DNA of 64,000 nucleotides from NCBI GenBank assembly GCA_009773755.1, contig WSZJ01000005.1, positions 1 to 64,000 of the forward strand, in the 5' to 3' direction. Made by a program: the position numbers and the translations under genes. Source of the DNA: Planctomycetota bacterium (GTDB lineage Bacteria; Planctomycetota; MHYJ01; WSZJ01). This document shows, piece by piece, positions 24,429 to 33,496 of this stretch. Within the stretch, counting starts at the first letter, position 1. Each line of letters starts with the position of its first letter. The notes below the pieces were generated by a model. That model was given only the letters and a program-made list of their open reading frames with translations, ran no database searches and was not told where the DNA came from.

Positions 24429-24434
24429 TATAAT
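24429..24434 (+). promoter_or_regulatory. -10 box of the ABC-F gene
   Basis: A perfect TATAAT ending 13 bases before ATG 24448. The leader would be only about 6-8 bases, with no Shine-Dalgarno. No clear -35 is seen; that position lies at the edge of the inverted repeat. Confidence 0.5.
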
Positions 24435-24447
24435 CCGCCCCCCTCAT

Positions 24448-26328
24448 ATGCCCGTCGCCGTCCTCAACGGAGTCACCAAGGCCTACCCCGGAAAGGTGGT
24501 CCTCGACCTCGTCGACTTCCAGGTCGACGCGGGGCAGCGTGTCGGCCTCGTCGGCGCGAACGGCGCGGGGAAGACGACGCTTCTGCGCATCCTCGCAAGG
24601 GAAATAGAGCCCGACTTCGGCGAGATCCAGATCGCCCGCGGGATGCGCCTCGGGTACGTGCGCCAGACCGACCAGCTCGGCGGCGCGCACACTCTGGAGG
24701 AAGCGCTTCTCGAGCCGTTCGAGGAGCTGCTCAAGCTCCACGAGCGGATGGAGCTGGTGGCGCACGAGATGGAGACCGCTTCCACGCCCGCGCTCCTCGA
24801 GGAGTGGGGCGAGCTGCAGCACCAGTACGAGGCGGGCGGCGGGTACGAGTACGAGACGGAGATGCGGGTGGTGTCGCACGGGCTGGGATTTGAGGAAGTG
24901 GACCTCAAGAAGCACGTCGCGACGATGAGCGGCGGCGAGCGGAGCCGCGCGGCGCTGGCGCGCGAGCTGCTGGCGAAGCCGAATCTGCTGCTGCTCGACG
25001 AGCCCACGAACCACATCGACATCGCGGGGATCGAATGGCTCGAGGATTACCTGAACGGTTTCGCCGGCGCGGTCATCGTCGTCTCGCACGACCGCTATTT
25101 TCTCGACCGCGTCACGAACCGCACGGTGGAAGTCGGCGGCGGAAAAACCGAAGCGTACGACGGGTCGTTCAGCAACTACGTCGAAGAAAAGGAAATCCGG
25201 CGCGAGGCGAAGCGCGTCGCGTTCGCGAAGCAGCAGGAGCACATCGAGAAGACCGAGGAGTACATCCGGCGGTTCGGCGCCGGGCAGCGCGCGCGGCAGG
25301 CGAAGGGCCGCAAGCGCCGGCTCGAGCGCCTCGAGCGGCTCGACCGCCCGGACGGCTCGGGGAAAATCCTGCGCGTGCGCTTCGGCCCGGTGCACCGCAG
25401 TTCGCTCTCGGCGATCAGGGTGCGCGGCGTAGCCAAGTCGTACGGCAAGCGCGAGCTGTTCCGCGACGTGACGTTCACGATCGAGCGCGGCGAGCGCGTC
25501 GGGCTGATCGGCCCCAACGGCTCCGGCAAGACAACGCTCTTCAGGCTCATCGTCGGCCAGGAAAAACCCGACGCGGGCGAAGCGGTGCTGGGTTCGTCGG
25601 TGGAAGTCGGTTACTACGATCAGAATCTCGGCGGCCTCAACCTGACCAAGTCAGTGATGGACGAGATCTGGAACGTCGACCTCTCGCTGACGCGCGAGCA
25701 GCTCCAGTCGTGGCTCGCCCTGTTCCTCTTCCCCGCCGACGACGTCCACCGCATCGTCGGCACCCTCTCCGGCGGCGAGAAATCCCGCGTCGTCCTCGCG
25801 AAACTCCTCCTCACGCGCCCCAATACGCTCTTCCTCGACGAGCCCACCAACCACCTCGACATCCCTTCGCGCCAGTCCGTCGAAGAAGCCCTCGACGGCT
25901 ACGAAGGCACGATCGTCACGATCTCCCACGACCGCTACTTCCTCGACCGAGTCTGCGACCGCATCCTCGCGATCGAGGACGGGCGCGTCGTCGACTATCC
26001 GACCGACTACACGGGGATGATGGAGAAGCGGGAGCAGCGCGCGGGCAAGGCGCCGGCCGTCAAGCCTGTCGCGGCCCCGCTTCCGCCCGCGGCCGCGCAC
26101 CAGGAGGACCACAAGGAGCAGCGACGTCGGTGGAAGCGCATCGAGCGGGTGCAGGAAGAAATCACCTCGCTCGAGCGGCAGATCGAGGACGTGACGGCGA
26201 AGCAGTGCGAGCCGGAGATCGCGACCAATCGCCGGAAGCTGAACGAGCTCGAGAAGGAGAAGACGTCTTTGAAGAAGAAGTGCGAGGAGTTATATGCTGA
26301 ATGGGAGGGATTGGAAGCGGGAAAGTGA
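24448..26328 (+). CDS. ABC-F family ATP-binding protein
   Basis: A 626-aa soluble protein with two ABC domains and no membrane spans. Domain 1: Walker A GANGAGKTT (about residue 35), signature MSGGERSRAALA, Walker B LLLLDEPTNHID and switch HDRYF. The inter-domain linker of about 80 aa is highly charged (KRRLERLERLDRP), as in ribosome-binding ABC-F proteins. Domain 2: GPNGSGKTT, LSGGEKSRVVLA, LFLDEPTNHLD and HDRYFLDRV. A C-terminal coiled coil (about 545-626) resembles Uup/EttA-type extensions. ABC-F proteins act on the ribosomal E site to relieve stalling, or confer antibiotic resistance. ATG 24448 is fixed by the domain start; no natural Shine-Dalgarno is seen. Confidence 0.93.
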   Translation: MPVAVLNGVTKAYPGKVVLDLVDFQVDAGQRVGLVGANGAGKTTLLRILAREIEPDFGEIQIARGMRLGYVRQTDQLGGAHTLEEALLEPFEELLKLHERMELVAHEMETASTPALLEEWGELQHQYEAGGGYEYETEMRVVSHGLGFEEVDLKKHVATMSGGERSRAALARELLAKPNLLLLDEPTNHIDIAGIEWLEDYLNGFAGAVIVVSHDRYFLDRVTNRTVEVGGGKTEAYDGSFSNYVEEKEIRREAKRVAFAKQQEHIEKTEEYIRRFGAGQRARQAKGRKRRLERLERLDRPDGSGKILRVRFGPVHRSSLSAIRVRGVAKSYGKRELFRDVTFTIERGERVGLIGPNGSGKTTLFRLIVGQEKPDAGEAVLGSSVEVGYYDQNLGGLNLTKSVMDEIWNVDLSLTREQLQSWLALFLFPADDVHRIVGTLSGGEKSRVVLAKLLLTRPNTLFLDEPTNHLDIPSRQSVEEALDGYEGTIVTISHDRYFLDRVCDRILAIEDGRVVDYPTDYTGMMEKREQRAGKAPAVKPVAAPLPPAAAHQEDHKEQRRRWKRIERVQEEITSLERQIEDVTAKQCEPEIATNRRKLNELEKEKTSLKKKCEELYAEWEGLEAGK

Positions 26329-26423
26329 ACGGGACGACGGGTTGCTTTCGCGCATCGCCTTCGGAAGCGCGCGCTTCTCGATCGGCGTCCGACCGCAACC
26401 GTGTAGACTACGGGCCTGAATCC

Positions 26424-26975
26424 ATGAAAACCTCGACCCCCGTCACCGCCGATCAGTTCGAGCGGCTCGCCGCATCCATCGGCTCATGCGAGCTCGTGAA
26501 AGGAGAACTCGTCGCGATGTCACCGGGCGGAGTGGAACACAGCCGGATCGTCACAAACTTCGTGCTGCACCTGGGAACGTGGGCTTCGAAATCGAAGGGA
26601 GGCCGGGTGCTGAGCGGCGAAGCCGGCGTCATCGTCGGCCGAGATCCTGACACCGTGCGCGGCGCCGATGTCCTGTACATCTCGTACAAGAGGCTTCCCA
26701 AGGGACAGAAGTGGTCCGGATTCCTCACGCAGCGGCCGGAGCTGATCGTCGAGGTTCTCGGCCTGAAGGACACTTGGGCGGACATGGAAACCAAGCTGGC
26801 CGAATACCGGGGCTTCGGCGTCGACCTCGTCTGGATCGGCGACCCCCAGACCCAGACCGTGCGCGTCCACCCGCGCGGCGGCAAGCCTGCGACGTTTCAT
26901 GGAGACGATGAGCTGTCCTCGCCGAAGCTCCTTCCCGGTTTTCGCTGCAAGGCGAAGGAGTTTTTCGAAGAGTAG
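26424..26975 (+). CDS. Uma2 family endonuclease (DUF820)
   Basis: A 183-aa protein of the PD-(D/E)XK-like Uma2 family. Visible motifs are ELVKGELVAMSPGGVEHSRIV, GEAGVIVG, VRGADVLYISY (catalytic D), PELIVEVLG (catalytic E, then downstream K in METKLAEYRGFGV) and LVWIGDPQTQTVRVH. The function is unknown; copies multiply in Planctomycetota and Cyanobacteria. ATG 26424 matches the family start; the open extension to 26301 is unlikely. A TAGACT box at 26404-26409 would give a leader shorter than 10 bases. Confidence 0.88.
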   Translation: MKTSTPVTADQFERLAASIGSCELVKGELVAMSPGGVEHSRIVTNFVLHLGTWASKSKGGRVLSGEAGVIVGRDPDTVRGADVLYISYKRLPKGQKWSGFLTQRPELIVEVLGLKDTWADMETKLAEYRGFGVDLVWIGDPQTQTVRVHPRGGKPATFHGDDELSSPKLLPGFRCKAKEFFEE

Positions 26976-27053
26976 AAGGGTGCGGCTTCACCGCAAATTC
27001 GCGCCGCGACGGATTGATGAACTGGCGCTCCACTTCTCTTGAGGGATTCGGTC

Positions 27054-28271
27054 ATGCGCCGCCTGCCCCTTTTCCTCCTGGCCACTTCCGCCGCCTTCGC
27101 CCAGGAGCTGACGGACAGTTCTTACGCGGCCATCCGCGACCACGTCCTCCCTTCAGCGGATGAACTCCGGTGGACCGCCGTCGACTGGCGCGCTTCATTC
27201 TGGGACGCCGTCGTCGAGGCGCAGAAGGCCGACAAGCCGATCCTTCTCTGGGCGATGAACGGCCACCCGCTCGCCTGCACGTGAAACAACGGCGTTTCCG
27301 CCCGGCGGTCCGTCTGGGGCGACGCGAAGGTGCAGGAGCTGGCGAAGGAGTTCGTGGCGTGCGCGGACGAGGTGAATCACCTGCAGACCGTCAAAGGACC
27401 GGAGGCCGACCTGTTCAGGAAAGTCGCCGAGCAGGGTCACTACGCCGGACGCGTGAAGCCGACGAGCACCCGGCAGGGAATCTACGCCTGCGCCCCCAAC
27501 GGCGTCTTTCTCGCGTCGATCAACACTACGAACGCCGCCGCGATGGCCGGGATGATGGAGAAGGCGCTCGCGAAGTGGAAAGAGCTCAAGCCGGAAGACC
27601 GCCTGATGAAAGAGGCGCCGGGCGCCGATCCGGGCGGACGCACGCGCTGGGAACGCCTCTTTCCGGCGGACGGCCTCGTCCTCAAGGACTGGTCGCGCGA
27701 CCTCCCTCGCGAAGGTCCCGCCCGCGCCGCGTGGAACCTCGACTTCGCCTGGTTCCGCAAAGAGGAAGCCCGCCGATTCCTCCCCGACACGATCGAGGAA
27801 GGCGCGCTTCACGAAGTCCCTCGCGAGATCGTCCTCCGGCTGGCCCGCTTCCACTTCGTCGACAACGTTCGCGGGCAGACATACCCGTGGCAGGAAGCGG
27901 AGATTGCGACGGCGGAACTGGCGGCGATCGTCGACGAGGTGAACGGCGGCCGCGCGCGGATCCGCTTCGCCGGGAAAACGAAAGCGACCGCGGTCGGCAA
28001 ATGGCGCGTGAACGGATTCGACCCGACGACGGTCGACCAGAAGCGTGGGTTCGACGCGAAGATCCTGGGGAGCGCGACGTGGGATCTCGCGAAGGAACGC
28101 TTCGTCGAATTCGAGCTCATCGCAGCCGGAACGCGGTGGGGCGGCACGCAGTACAACGGGCGGCCGGACGACCTGGGTGAAGCTCCGATGGCGCACTTGT
28201 TGCGGCTTGCGGGGGACACGCCGGCCGAGCGGGTGGCGCCGGCTTCGATCTGGGGGTATGGGTGGAAGTAG
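27054..28271 (+). CDS. Secreted selenoprotein with Cys-Thr-Sec motif
   Basis: Read through an in-frame TGA at 27282-27284, the gene encodes 405 aa. A signal peptide (RRLPLFLLATSAAFAQ) precedes a thioredoxin-like helix-strand (FWDAVVEAQKADKPILLWAMNGHPLA) ending in C75-T76-Sec77-N-N-G, a CxU redox motif at the active-site loop. The frame then continues without interruption through KEFVACADEVNHLQ for another 328 codons. The C-terminal two thirds look like a beta-rich domain (LARFHFVDNVRGQTYPW, then GFDAKILGSATWDL). Neither half would be stable alone, and the C-terminal half has no start site, so readthrough fits better than two genes or a pseudogene. ATG 27054 gives a clean signal peptide. The family is not one I can name; a periplasmic oxidoreductase is the inference. 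Confidence 0.82.
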
Positions 28272-28430
28272 AGCAAGCTGGCGGAGGCTGAGGGACGCTG
28301 GCGAAGGCTGGCGGAAGCTAACTTCTTCCGCAGCCTTCGCCAGCCTCCGCAGCCTTCGCCAGCCTCCGCAGCCTTCGCCAGCCTCCGCAGCCTCCGCCAG
28401 CCTCCGCCAGCCTCCGCCAGCCCCTTCGCC
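28272..28430. repeat. Inverted repeat with short tandem repeats
   Basis: The left arm (28272-28318, GCTGGCGGAGG-type units) is the complement of a right arm (28325-28430) made of about ten 9-10-base CAGCCTCCG / CAGCCTTCGC units in a 19-base alternating pattern. It fills the gap between two same-strand genes. Confidence 0.8.
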
Positions 28431-28487
28431 GCAATTTCCCCGTTTATTCACGAATCCCCAACACTCCCCGGATACTCTCGCCGCCCC

Positions 28488-29999
28488 ATGAAAGTCGCCG
28501 CCATCGACATCGGCGCCAACAGCGTCCACCTCGTCGTCTCGAGGCTCTTTGCTCCCGGAATCCGGGAGGTGCTGGATCGCTCGAAGGAGATGCTGCAGCT
28601 GGGGCGCGCGACGTTCCGGAACGGGTCGATTCCTGCGGCGGACATGGACCGTGCGATCGGAGTGCTGCGACGGTTCCGCGCGATCGCCGAAGCGCAGGGA
28701 GTTGAAGCGGTGCTGGCGGTCGCGACCTCGGCGGTGAGAGACGCGCGGAATCGTGGAGAGTTCGTGAAGCGCGTCGAGAAGGAGGCGCGGCTGGCGGTGC
28801 GCGTGGTTTCGGGAGAAGAGGAAGGCCGCCTGATTTATGCCGGCGTGCGCGAAGGGCTGCCTCCGGACGCCGGCCGGATCGGGGTGATCGACATCGGCGG
28901 CGGAAGCGCGGAGGTGATTGTCGGCGAGGGGGAGAAGCCGTCTTTGGTGAGGAGCCTGAAGCTGGGCGTGCTCCGGCTCGTGGAGAAGTTCCCGAGGCCG
29001 AAAGACCGCCGCGACATGGAGGATCACGTCCTCGAGGAAATCAAGCCCGTTGCGAAGGAGGTGAAACGGCGCGCGCCCGCTTCCGTATTCGGGACGAGCG
29101 GGACGATCCTGACGCTGGCCAAGCTCCTCGGCGTCCGGGGCGAAGGCGAGTCGATCCGGCGCGAGCCGCTCGAAGACCTGTCGCACCGGCTGATCGCTTC
29201 TTCGCGCAAGGAGCTGGCGGCGCTCGGACCCGTGGGCGATGCGCGCGCCGACACGATCGGGCCGGGATCGCTGGTGATACGCACCTTCATGGAAGAAGCG
29301 GACCTGGAGGAGTTGATCCCGTGCGACCGCGCGCTCCGCGAGGGCGTCGTCGCCGATTACGCGGCGCGCAACGCGGCCCGCCTCTCGATCCGCGAGGACG
29401 AAATCGCCGACCCGCGCCGCCGCAGCGTCCACGTCCTCGCCCGTCGCCTCGGCGCGCTCGACCTCCACGCGACGCACACGACCCGCCTCGCGCTCCGCAT
29501 GTTCGACGACCTCGCGCCGCTTCATCGCCTCGCCGCCGGAGACCGCGAGATTCTCGAATATGCGTCGCTGCTTCACGACGCCGGCTACTGGATCAGCGCC
29601 GAGAAGCACCACAAGCACGCCTACTACCTGATCATGAACGGCGCGATCGAGGGATTCACGGACGAAGAACGCCTCCTGATCGCGCTCGTCGCCCGTTACC
29701 ACCGGGGCTCGCTTCCAAGTCCCGACCACGAGGGGTACTCGAAGCTCGGCAAGGGGCAGCGCCGACGCGTCGATCTTCTGAGCGGAATTCTGCGGGTCGC
29801 CGACGGGCTCGACCGGAGCCACGCGGCGATCGTGGACGAGATCCGGCTGATTCCGGAGGGCGGCGACATCACGCTTGAGATCCGGGCCTCGTCCGATCCC
29901 GAGCTCGAGCTCTACACCGCCGCGCGCAGATCGGACCTCTTCCGAAAGGCCTTCGAGCGGGAGCTGAAGCTTCGGGTCGTGCGAAGGGAAGAGCGATGA
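28488..29999 (+). CDS. Ppx/GppA phosphatase with HD domain
   Basis: A 503-aa protein. The N-terminal actin-fold half holds VAAIDIGANSVHLVV (phosphate 1 loop), AVATSAVRDARN, the catalytic region VVSGEEEG and the glycine loop IDIGGGSAEVI. From about residue 315 there is an HD-type domain with LLHDAGYWISAEKHHKHAYY. This matches exopolyphosphatase / pppGpp phosphohydrolase enzymes of the longer two-domain type. It hydrolyses terminal phosphates of polyphosphate or converts pppGpp to ppGpp. The stop overlaps the CHAD gene by ATGA, giving a ppx-CHAD-sixA operon centred on phosphate polymers. Confidence 0.9.
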   Translation: MKVAAIDIGANSVHLVVSRLFAPGIREVLDRSKEMLQLGRATFRNGSIPAADMDRAIGVLRRFRAIAEAQGVEAVLAVATSAVRDARNRGEFVKRVEKEARLAVRVVSGEEEGRLIYAGVREGLPPDAGRIGVIDIGGGSAEVIVGEGEKPSLVRSLKLGVLRLVEKFPRPKDRRDMEDHVLEEIKPVAKEVKRRAPASVFGTSGTILTLAKLLGVRGEGESIRREPLEDLSHRLIASSRKELAALGPVGDARADTIGPGSLVIRTFMEEADLEELIPCDRALREGVVADYAARNAARLSIREDEIADPRRRSVHVLARRLGALDLHATHTTRLALRMFDDLAPLHRLAAGDREILEYASLLHDAGYWISAEKHHKHAYYLIMNGAIEGFTDEERLLIALVARYHRGSLPSPDHEGYSKLGKGQRRRVDLLSGILRVADGLDRSHAAIVDEIRLIPEGGDITLEIRASSDPELELYTAARRSDLFRKAFERELKLRVVRREER

Positions 30000-30835
30000 G
30001 CCGGCTCCCGCCAGGTCCGCGCGCGGCGCTGGCGCCCCTGGCAGCCCGGCTCCTGGCGGAGCTCCGGCGTGTGCGCAAGAACCCCGCTGACGTCGGAGCG
30101 ATCCACGACGCGCGCGTCGCGGCGAGACGCCTCTCGGCGGCGGGGGAGATCTGGCTCGAAGCCGGAAAGCCCCTCGACAGGCTGCAGGGCCGGCTCGAAA
30201 AATGCCTGCGGCGCCTCGGGCGCGTGCGAAACGCGGACGTGGCGCTCGAATTCCTCGCGGATGGCCCTGCTCCTGAAGCCGCGGCGCGCACGGCCCTGTC
30301 GAAAGGCCTGCGCCGGAAACTTAAGTTCCGGCGAAAACAGCTCGCGGCCTGGCTGACGGTCCAGCGCTTCAAGCGTCTGAAGTCGACGCTGTCGCGCGCG
30401 ATTCCGGAAGCGCGGGACGGCGCTGAGCCTCCCGGCCCGCGCACGCTGGGCCGCCAACTCCAGACAGTGCTGGGCCTTTCCATTCGAGGCCGGCCGATGG
30501 CCGACCCGGCGAAGGCGCACGAGCTCCGTCGCAAGATCCGGATTCTCCGCTACCAGCAGGAGTCCATCGCCGCCGCGTATTCGGAGAATGACACCGCCGC
30601 GCTGCGTGACCTCTTCATCCATCTCCAGGACGCGGCCGGCGGCTGGCACGACCGCTTCCAGCTCGACCGTCTCGCCGCCGCGATCGAGCAAAAACCGAAA
30701 TACCGTCGCGCTGCCGGCCTGCTTCGCCGCCGGCTGGCCTCGGAAATGAAGGAGGCCAGCGCGCGATTCGTGGAAGCGCTTCAGAATCTGAATCGATTGA
30801 AGGCGATCCTGCTCGGACAGGCAGGGCGAGCATGA
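29996..30835 (+). CDS. CHAD domain-containing protein
   Basis: A 279-aa helical protein with the conserved-histidine alpha-helical domain: IHDARVAARRLSAAGEIW (residues 37-54) carries the hallmark H and RR, then KLRRVRNADVALEF-like GRVRNADVA and HELRRKIRILRYQQE (about 162-176), again with paired basic residues. CHAD domains bind polyphosphate and coat polyphosphate granules. The overlap with ppx upstream and sixA downstream (ATGA on both sides) supports a joint polyphosphate role. Confidence 0.9.
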   Translation: MSRLPPGPRAALAPLAARLLAELRRVRKNPADVGAIHDARVAARRLSAAGEIWLEAGKPLDRLQGRLEKCLRRLGRVRNADVALEFLADGPAPEAAARTALSKGLRRKLKFRRKQLAAWLTVQRFKRLKSTLSRAIPEARDGAEPPGPRTLGRQLQTVLGLSIRGRPMADPAKAHELRRKIRILRYQQESIAAAYSENDTAALRDLFIHLQDAAGGWHDRFQLDRLAAAIEQKPKYRRAAGLLRRRLASEMKEASARFVEALQNLNRLKAILLGQAGRA

Positions 30836-31329
30836 AAAACGTCTGCTTTTTCCGCCACGGAGTCGCCGTCGAGTCCGGCACGCCGGGCGTAGTCGAGAAA
30901 GCCCGCACGCTGACGGAGGATGGACGGCAGAAGACGCGCCAGGCAGCCCTGGGCCTGAAGCGGCTCAACCTGGGGCTCGACTCGGTCTTCACAAGCCCGC
31001 TTCCACGCGCCCTCGAGACCGCGGAGATCGTCGCGGAGGTCCTGGAGTTGCCACGGCCGCGGCTCACGGATCGGCTGCTCCCGGGAACGTCGGCGGCGCG
31101 GTTGTTGGAGATACTGAAGGAGATTGAAGGGAGTGCGCCGGTGCTGGTGGGTCACGAGCCGGCGCTTTCGTCCGCCGTATCGCTGTTCGTATCAGCGGCC
31201 GATACAGGGGATTTCCGGCTCAAGAAGGCAGGGATGGCGTTCGCGAAGGTGAAGACGCTTGCTCCGCGGCCGCGCGGATCGCTGCTGCTTCTTCTCACGC
31301 CGGGAGCGCTGCGGACGCTGGGGAAGTGA
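30832..31329 (+). CDS. sixA: SixA-type phosphohistidine phosphatase
   Basis: A 165-aa member of the histidine phosphatase superfamily. RHG (CFFRHGVAVE, residues 6-15) carries the catalytic histidine, FTSPLPRALETAEI the second arginine, and LVGHEPALS the second histidine. The length is that of SixA, which dephosphorylates histidine-containing phosphotransfer proteins. Its fixed place after CHAD and ppx suggests a phosphate-related role instead of, or besides, two-component control. Confidence 0.88.
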   Translation: MKNVCFFRHGVAVESGTPGVVEKARTLTEDGRQKTRQAALGLKRLNLGLDSVFTSPLPRALETAEIVAEVLELPRPRLTDRLLPGTSAARLLEILKEIEGSAPVLVGHEPALSSAVSLFVSAADTGDFRLKKAGMAFAKVKTLAPRPRGSLLLLLTPGALRTLGK

Positions 31330-31798
31330 GAATTCGGAGATCGGTGCTGCAACACCAAGCAAGATGAAAAGCTCAGCTCAACAGTCTTGGGGGAATTCCG
31401 TGGGTCGCCTGGTGCGGGCCTCCGGTTCTATTCTCTTTCATTCGCTTTTATTCGCGACTCGTCTTTGTTTTTCACCGTTGGCTCGGGGAGAAACCGGGAA
31501 AACAAAGACTGGTCGCGAATAAAGGAGAATAAAGACGAATGGAGCCGAGAGCTGTTTCAGGATTCCTGCCTGGAGCGACCCGCGAAATCCCCGGATGAGC
31601 CATTCAAAATGTGAAATGGCTGGCGGGTGCGGTGCAGTGGCACGTAGGAGGAAACCTCCGGGTCGCCACACGCTCCGGAATGACTCGTACTTCATTTCAT
31701 ATTACACATTTCATATTAAGTCGTTTTTCGCGACTCCCGCCCCCTCCGTGACTCTTCCCCAGCGCGGTTTGCCTCCCTCCGCCCCGCCGCAAACCCAA
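31330..31798. repeat. Convergent intergenic region with an inverted repeat
   Basis: Arms at 31446-31472 and 31499-31523 pair (TTTATTCGCGAC / GTCGCGAATAAA, then TCTTTGTTTT / AAAACAAAGA) around a 26-base loop. The AT-rich arm ends could serve as a bidirectional terminator. The right part (31560-31798) holds no gene; two TTTCATATTA copies around 31695-31719 are the only other repeat. Confidence 0.7.
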
Positions 31799-31826
31799 CA
31801 AAAAAGGCCGCCCCGGAGGGCGGCCT
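31799..31826 (-). terminator. Rho-independent terminator of the porin gene
   Basis: On the minus strand an 8-bp perfect GC stem (GGCCGCCC / GGGCGGCC, loop TCCG) is followed directly by TTTTTTG. It sits 18 bases past the porin stop. Confidence 0.92.
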
Positions 31827-31844
31827 CTTCAGTTCCGGTCCAGT

Positions 31845-33173
31845 CTAGAAATCGACCTGCGCCCGGACGATCAGGGCGTCTTCACGGTCGAGGCGATGGC
31901 CATTGGCCGTGAGAAGTCTGCGCGAATCTTCACGGTCGTACCGGTAGTTCACGTACATGAGAGAAACGCGGACGTGGGCGTTCGGATAGTAGTTCACCCC
32001 GAGCGACCACTCCGTCACGTTCTTGCTTCCGGCGAGGCCGGCATGCTCTTCGTACGTGTCGCTCATCCGGAGAGACGCGTACCGTCCGATCAGCTGGATG
32101 TCGCCGAATCCGCCCTTTTCGCCGAACAGCGGCTTCTTGATGTCGGGCCGATGGTTGTCCAGCCGTGTGCTGCCCAGAATCCAGAAACCGACCTGCGCGT
32201 ACCACGCCTTCGCCCTGAAGGTCTCGTGGTCCACGTCGTTGAACTCGACCTTGTTCTTCCAGGCAGTCATTTCGGACTTCAACGACAACGGACCCCAGTT
32301 CCACGACAGGTCCGCGCCAAGCCGCTGCACCGTGTTGTTGTTCTCCCAGTTGGCCGCGGCTCCACCCGTCGGGACGCCGTTCCAGACCGTGCCCGTCCCG
32401 GGCGACTCGAAATCGAAGGGCGTCTGGTTGTCGTTTTCCGCATTGCCCCAGGTCAGGCTGCCGCCGATTGACAGGTGCTTGATGATGTCGCTTTCCATCT
32501 TCGCACCCGGCCGCAGAGCCACGCGCGCCGCGATGTCCTTGTCGCTGTTCTCGTCGCCGCCAACGCCATTGCCGTTGAACACGCCGACCGCGTAATTCAC
32601 GATTCCGTCGAACGGCGAGCCGTGGACCATCAAGCCCAGGTCCCGACCCGGCGTCATGATGCTCAGGATGGAATCTTCGTTCATGTCCATCCAACGGACG
32701 TCCTCAAGCCGCTCACGGGAGTACGGCTCCTTGAAGAGCCCCGCGCGGACCTTCAGGCAGTCCCACTTGTTGAACTCGACCCACCCGTAGTACAGGTCGG
32801 TTCCGCCCGGGCCGACCCGCGCCCGGACATACGCTTCCCACGCGCCCCAGAGGCGGCCGTACAGGTCCACCGCGGCTTCCCGGATCGAGAAGTTCTCGGT
32901 GTACCCGTCTCCCTCATTGAAGCGGGGGAAACTCGTGTAATGCACGATCGCAAACGCCCCGATACGGCCCTCGAACGAGCCGTTATCGGTCTTGAGGCGC
33001 AAGCCGTCGTCGAAGTAGGCGCCGACGGCGTCTCCTCCGGCCGGCTTGGCCTTCTCCTCCGATTTCATCTCGAGCGCTTTCACGCGGTCCTCGAGACTGC
33101 CCGTCTGGGCGGGGGCCTGTGAGGCGGCGAGCAGGACAGCAAGCGCCGCGGCAGGCCAGGTCAGAAGTCGCAT
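31845..33173 (-). CDS. Outer-membrane porin, phosphate-selective OprO/OprP type
   Basis: A 442-aa protein. A signal peptide ends at about residue 23 (LLAASQAPAQ). A short coiled-coil segment follows (SLEDRVKALEMKSEE), as in trimeric OprP/OprO proteins, then a 16-strand-like beta barrel with alternating aromatic residues (AEAAVDLYGRLWGAWEAYVRA-type strands). The C-terminus ends in an aromatic residue (RAQVDF), the usual barrel-assembly signal. ATG 33173 follows a GGGAGGAG site. The implied outer membrane is Gram-negative-like. Its place beside ppx-CHAD-sixA hints at phosphate or polyphosphate uptake, but selectivity cannot be read from the sequence alone. Confidence 0.85.
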   Translation of the reverse strand: MRLLTWPAAALAVLLAASQAPAQTGSLEDRVKALEMKSEEKAKPAGGDAVGAYFDDGLRLKTDNGSFEGRIGAFAIVHYTSFPRFNEGDGYTENFSIREAAVDLYGRLWGAWEAYVRARVGPGGTDLYYGWVEFNKWDCLKVRAGLFKEPYSRERLEDVRWMDMNEDSILSIMTPGRDLGLMVHGSPFDGIVNYAVGVFNGNGVGGDENSDKDIAARVALRPGAKMESDIIKHLSIGGSLTWGNAENDNQTPFDFESPGTGTVWNGVPTGGAAANWENNNTVQRLGADLSWNWGPLSLKSEMTAWKNKVEFNDVDHETFRAKAWYAQVGFWILGSTRLDNHRPDIKKPLFGEKGGFGDIQLIGRYASLRMSDTYEEHAGLAGSKNVTEWSLGVNYYPNAHVRVSLMYVNYRYDREDSRRLLTANGHRLDREDALIVRAQVDF

Positions 33174-33311
33174 GGACTCCTCCCGAAAAACCAATCCGTT
33201 GATCCGAAAGGACGGCGTGCGGCCAATGCCGCGCAGAGACTCCGGGATTGGAACGGAGTCTCTCTTCCCCATACCGTCCTTTTCCCTTATCGACCCCACG
33301 TCGGGGCGGAG

Positions 33312-33356
33312 TTTACACAAAGTTCATGTTCAGTTAGTAATATGTTCAGCGCTTCA
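33312..33356 (-). promoter_or_regulatory. AT-rich direct repeats upstream of the porin
   Basis: The hexamers TTTACA, TTCATG, TTAGTA and TTCAGC start at 33312, 33323, 33334 and 33345, exactly 11 bases apart. ATGTTCAG occurs twice 16 bases apart. The 11-base periodicity is that of PhoB boxes, although the match to the known consensus is weak. The 33174-33496 gap between porin and selD otherwise contains nothing recognisable. Confidence 0.35.
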
Positions 33357-33496
33357 AGTTCGAAATTTTTGAAGGGGCTGAGAGGCGGTATCGGCGCTCA
33401 GGCCGGTTTCGGCGCCGCAACTTCGGCCGATCGCCACTTCCGCCCCGCAGCCGCGCCCGCTACAGTTCGGGTGTCCGAAACATCGGAGGCAAAACC

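Noticed and set aside
22948-24447. N-terminal extension of the ABC-F reading frame
   Set aside because: The open frame upstream of 24448 is antisense to two PEBP genes and then translates an inverted repeat. The ABC domain and a TATAAT box fix the start at 24448.
27282-27284. TGA as the true end of a short gene, with a separate downstream gene or pseudogene
   Set aside because: The frame is open for 328 codons after the TGA with coherent protein sequence, no start signal occurs just after it, and the TGA sits in a redox motif. Selenocysteine explains all of this, and selD in the same window also uses it.
28325-28425. CRISPR-like array
   Set aside because: The 9-10-base units are contiguous, with no unique spacers and no cas genes nearby. 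They are simple tandem repeats.
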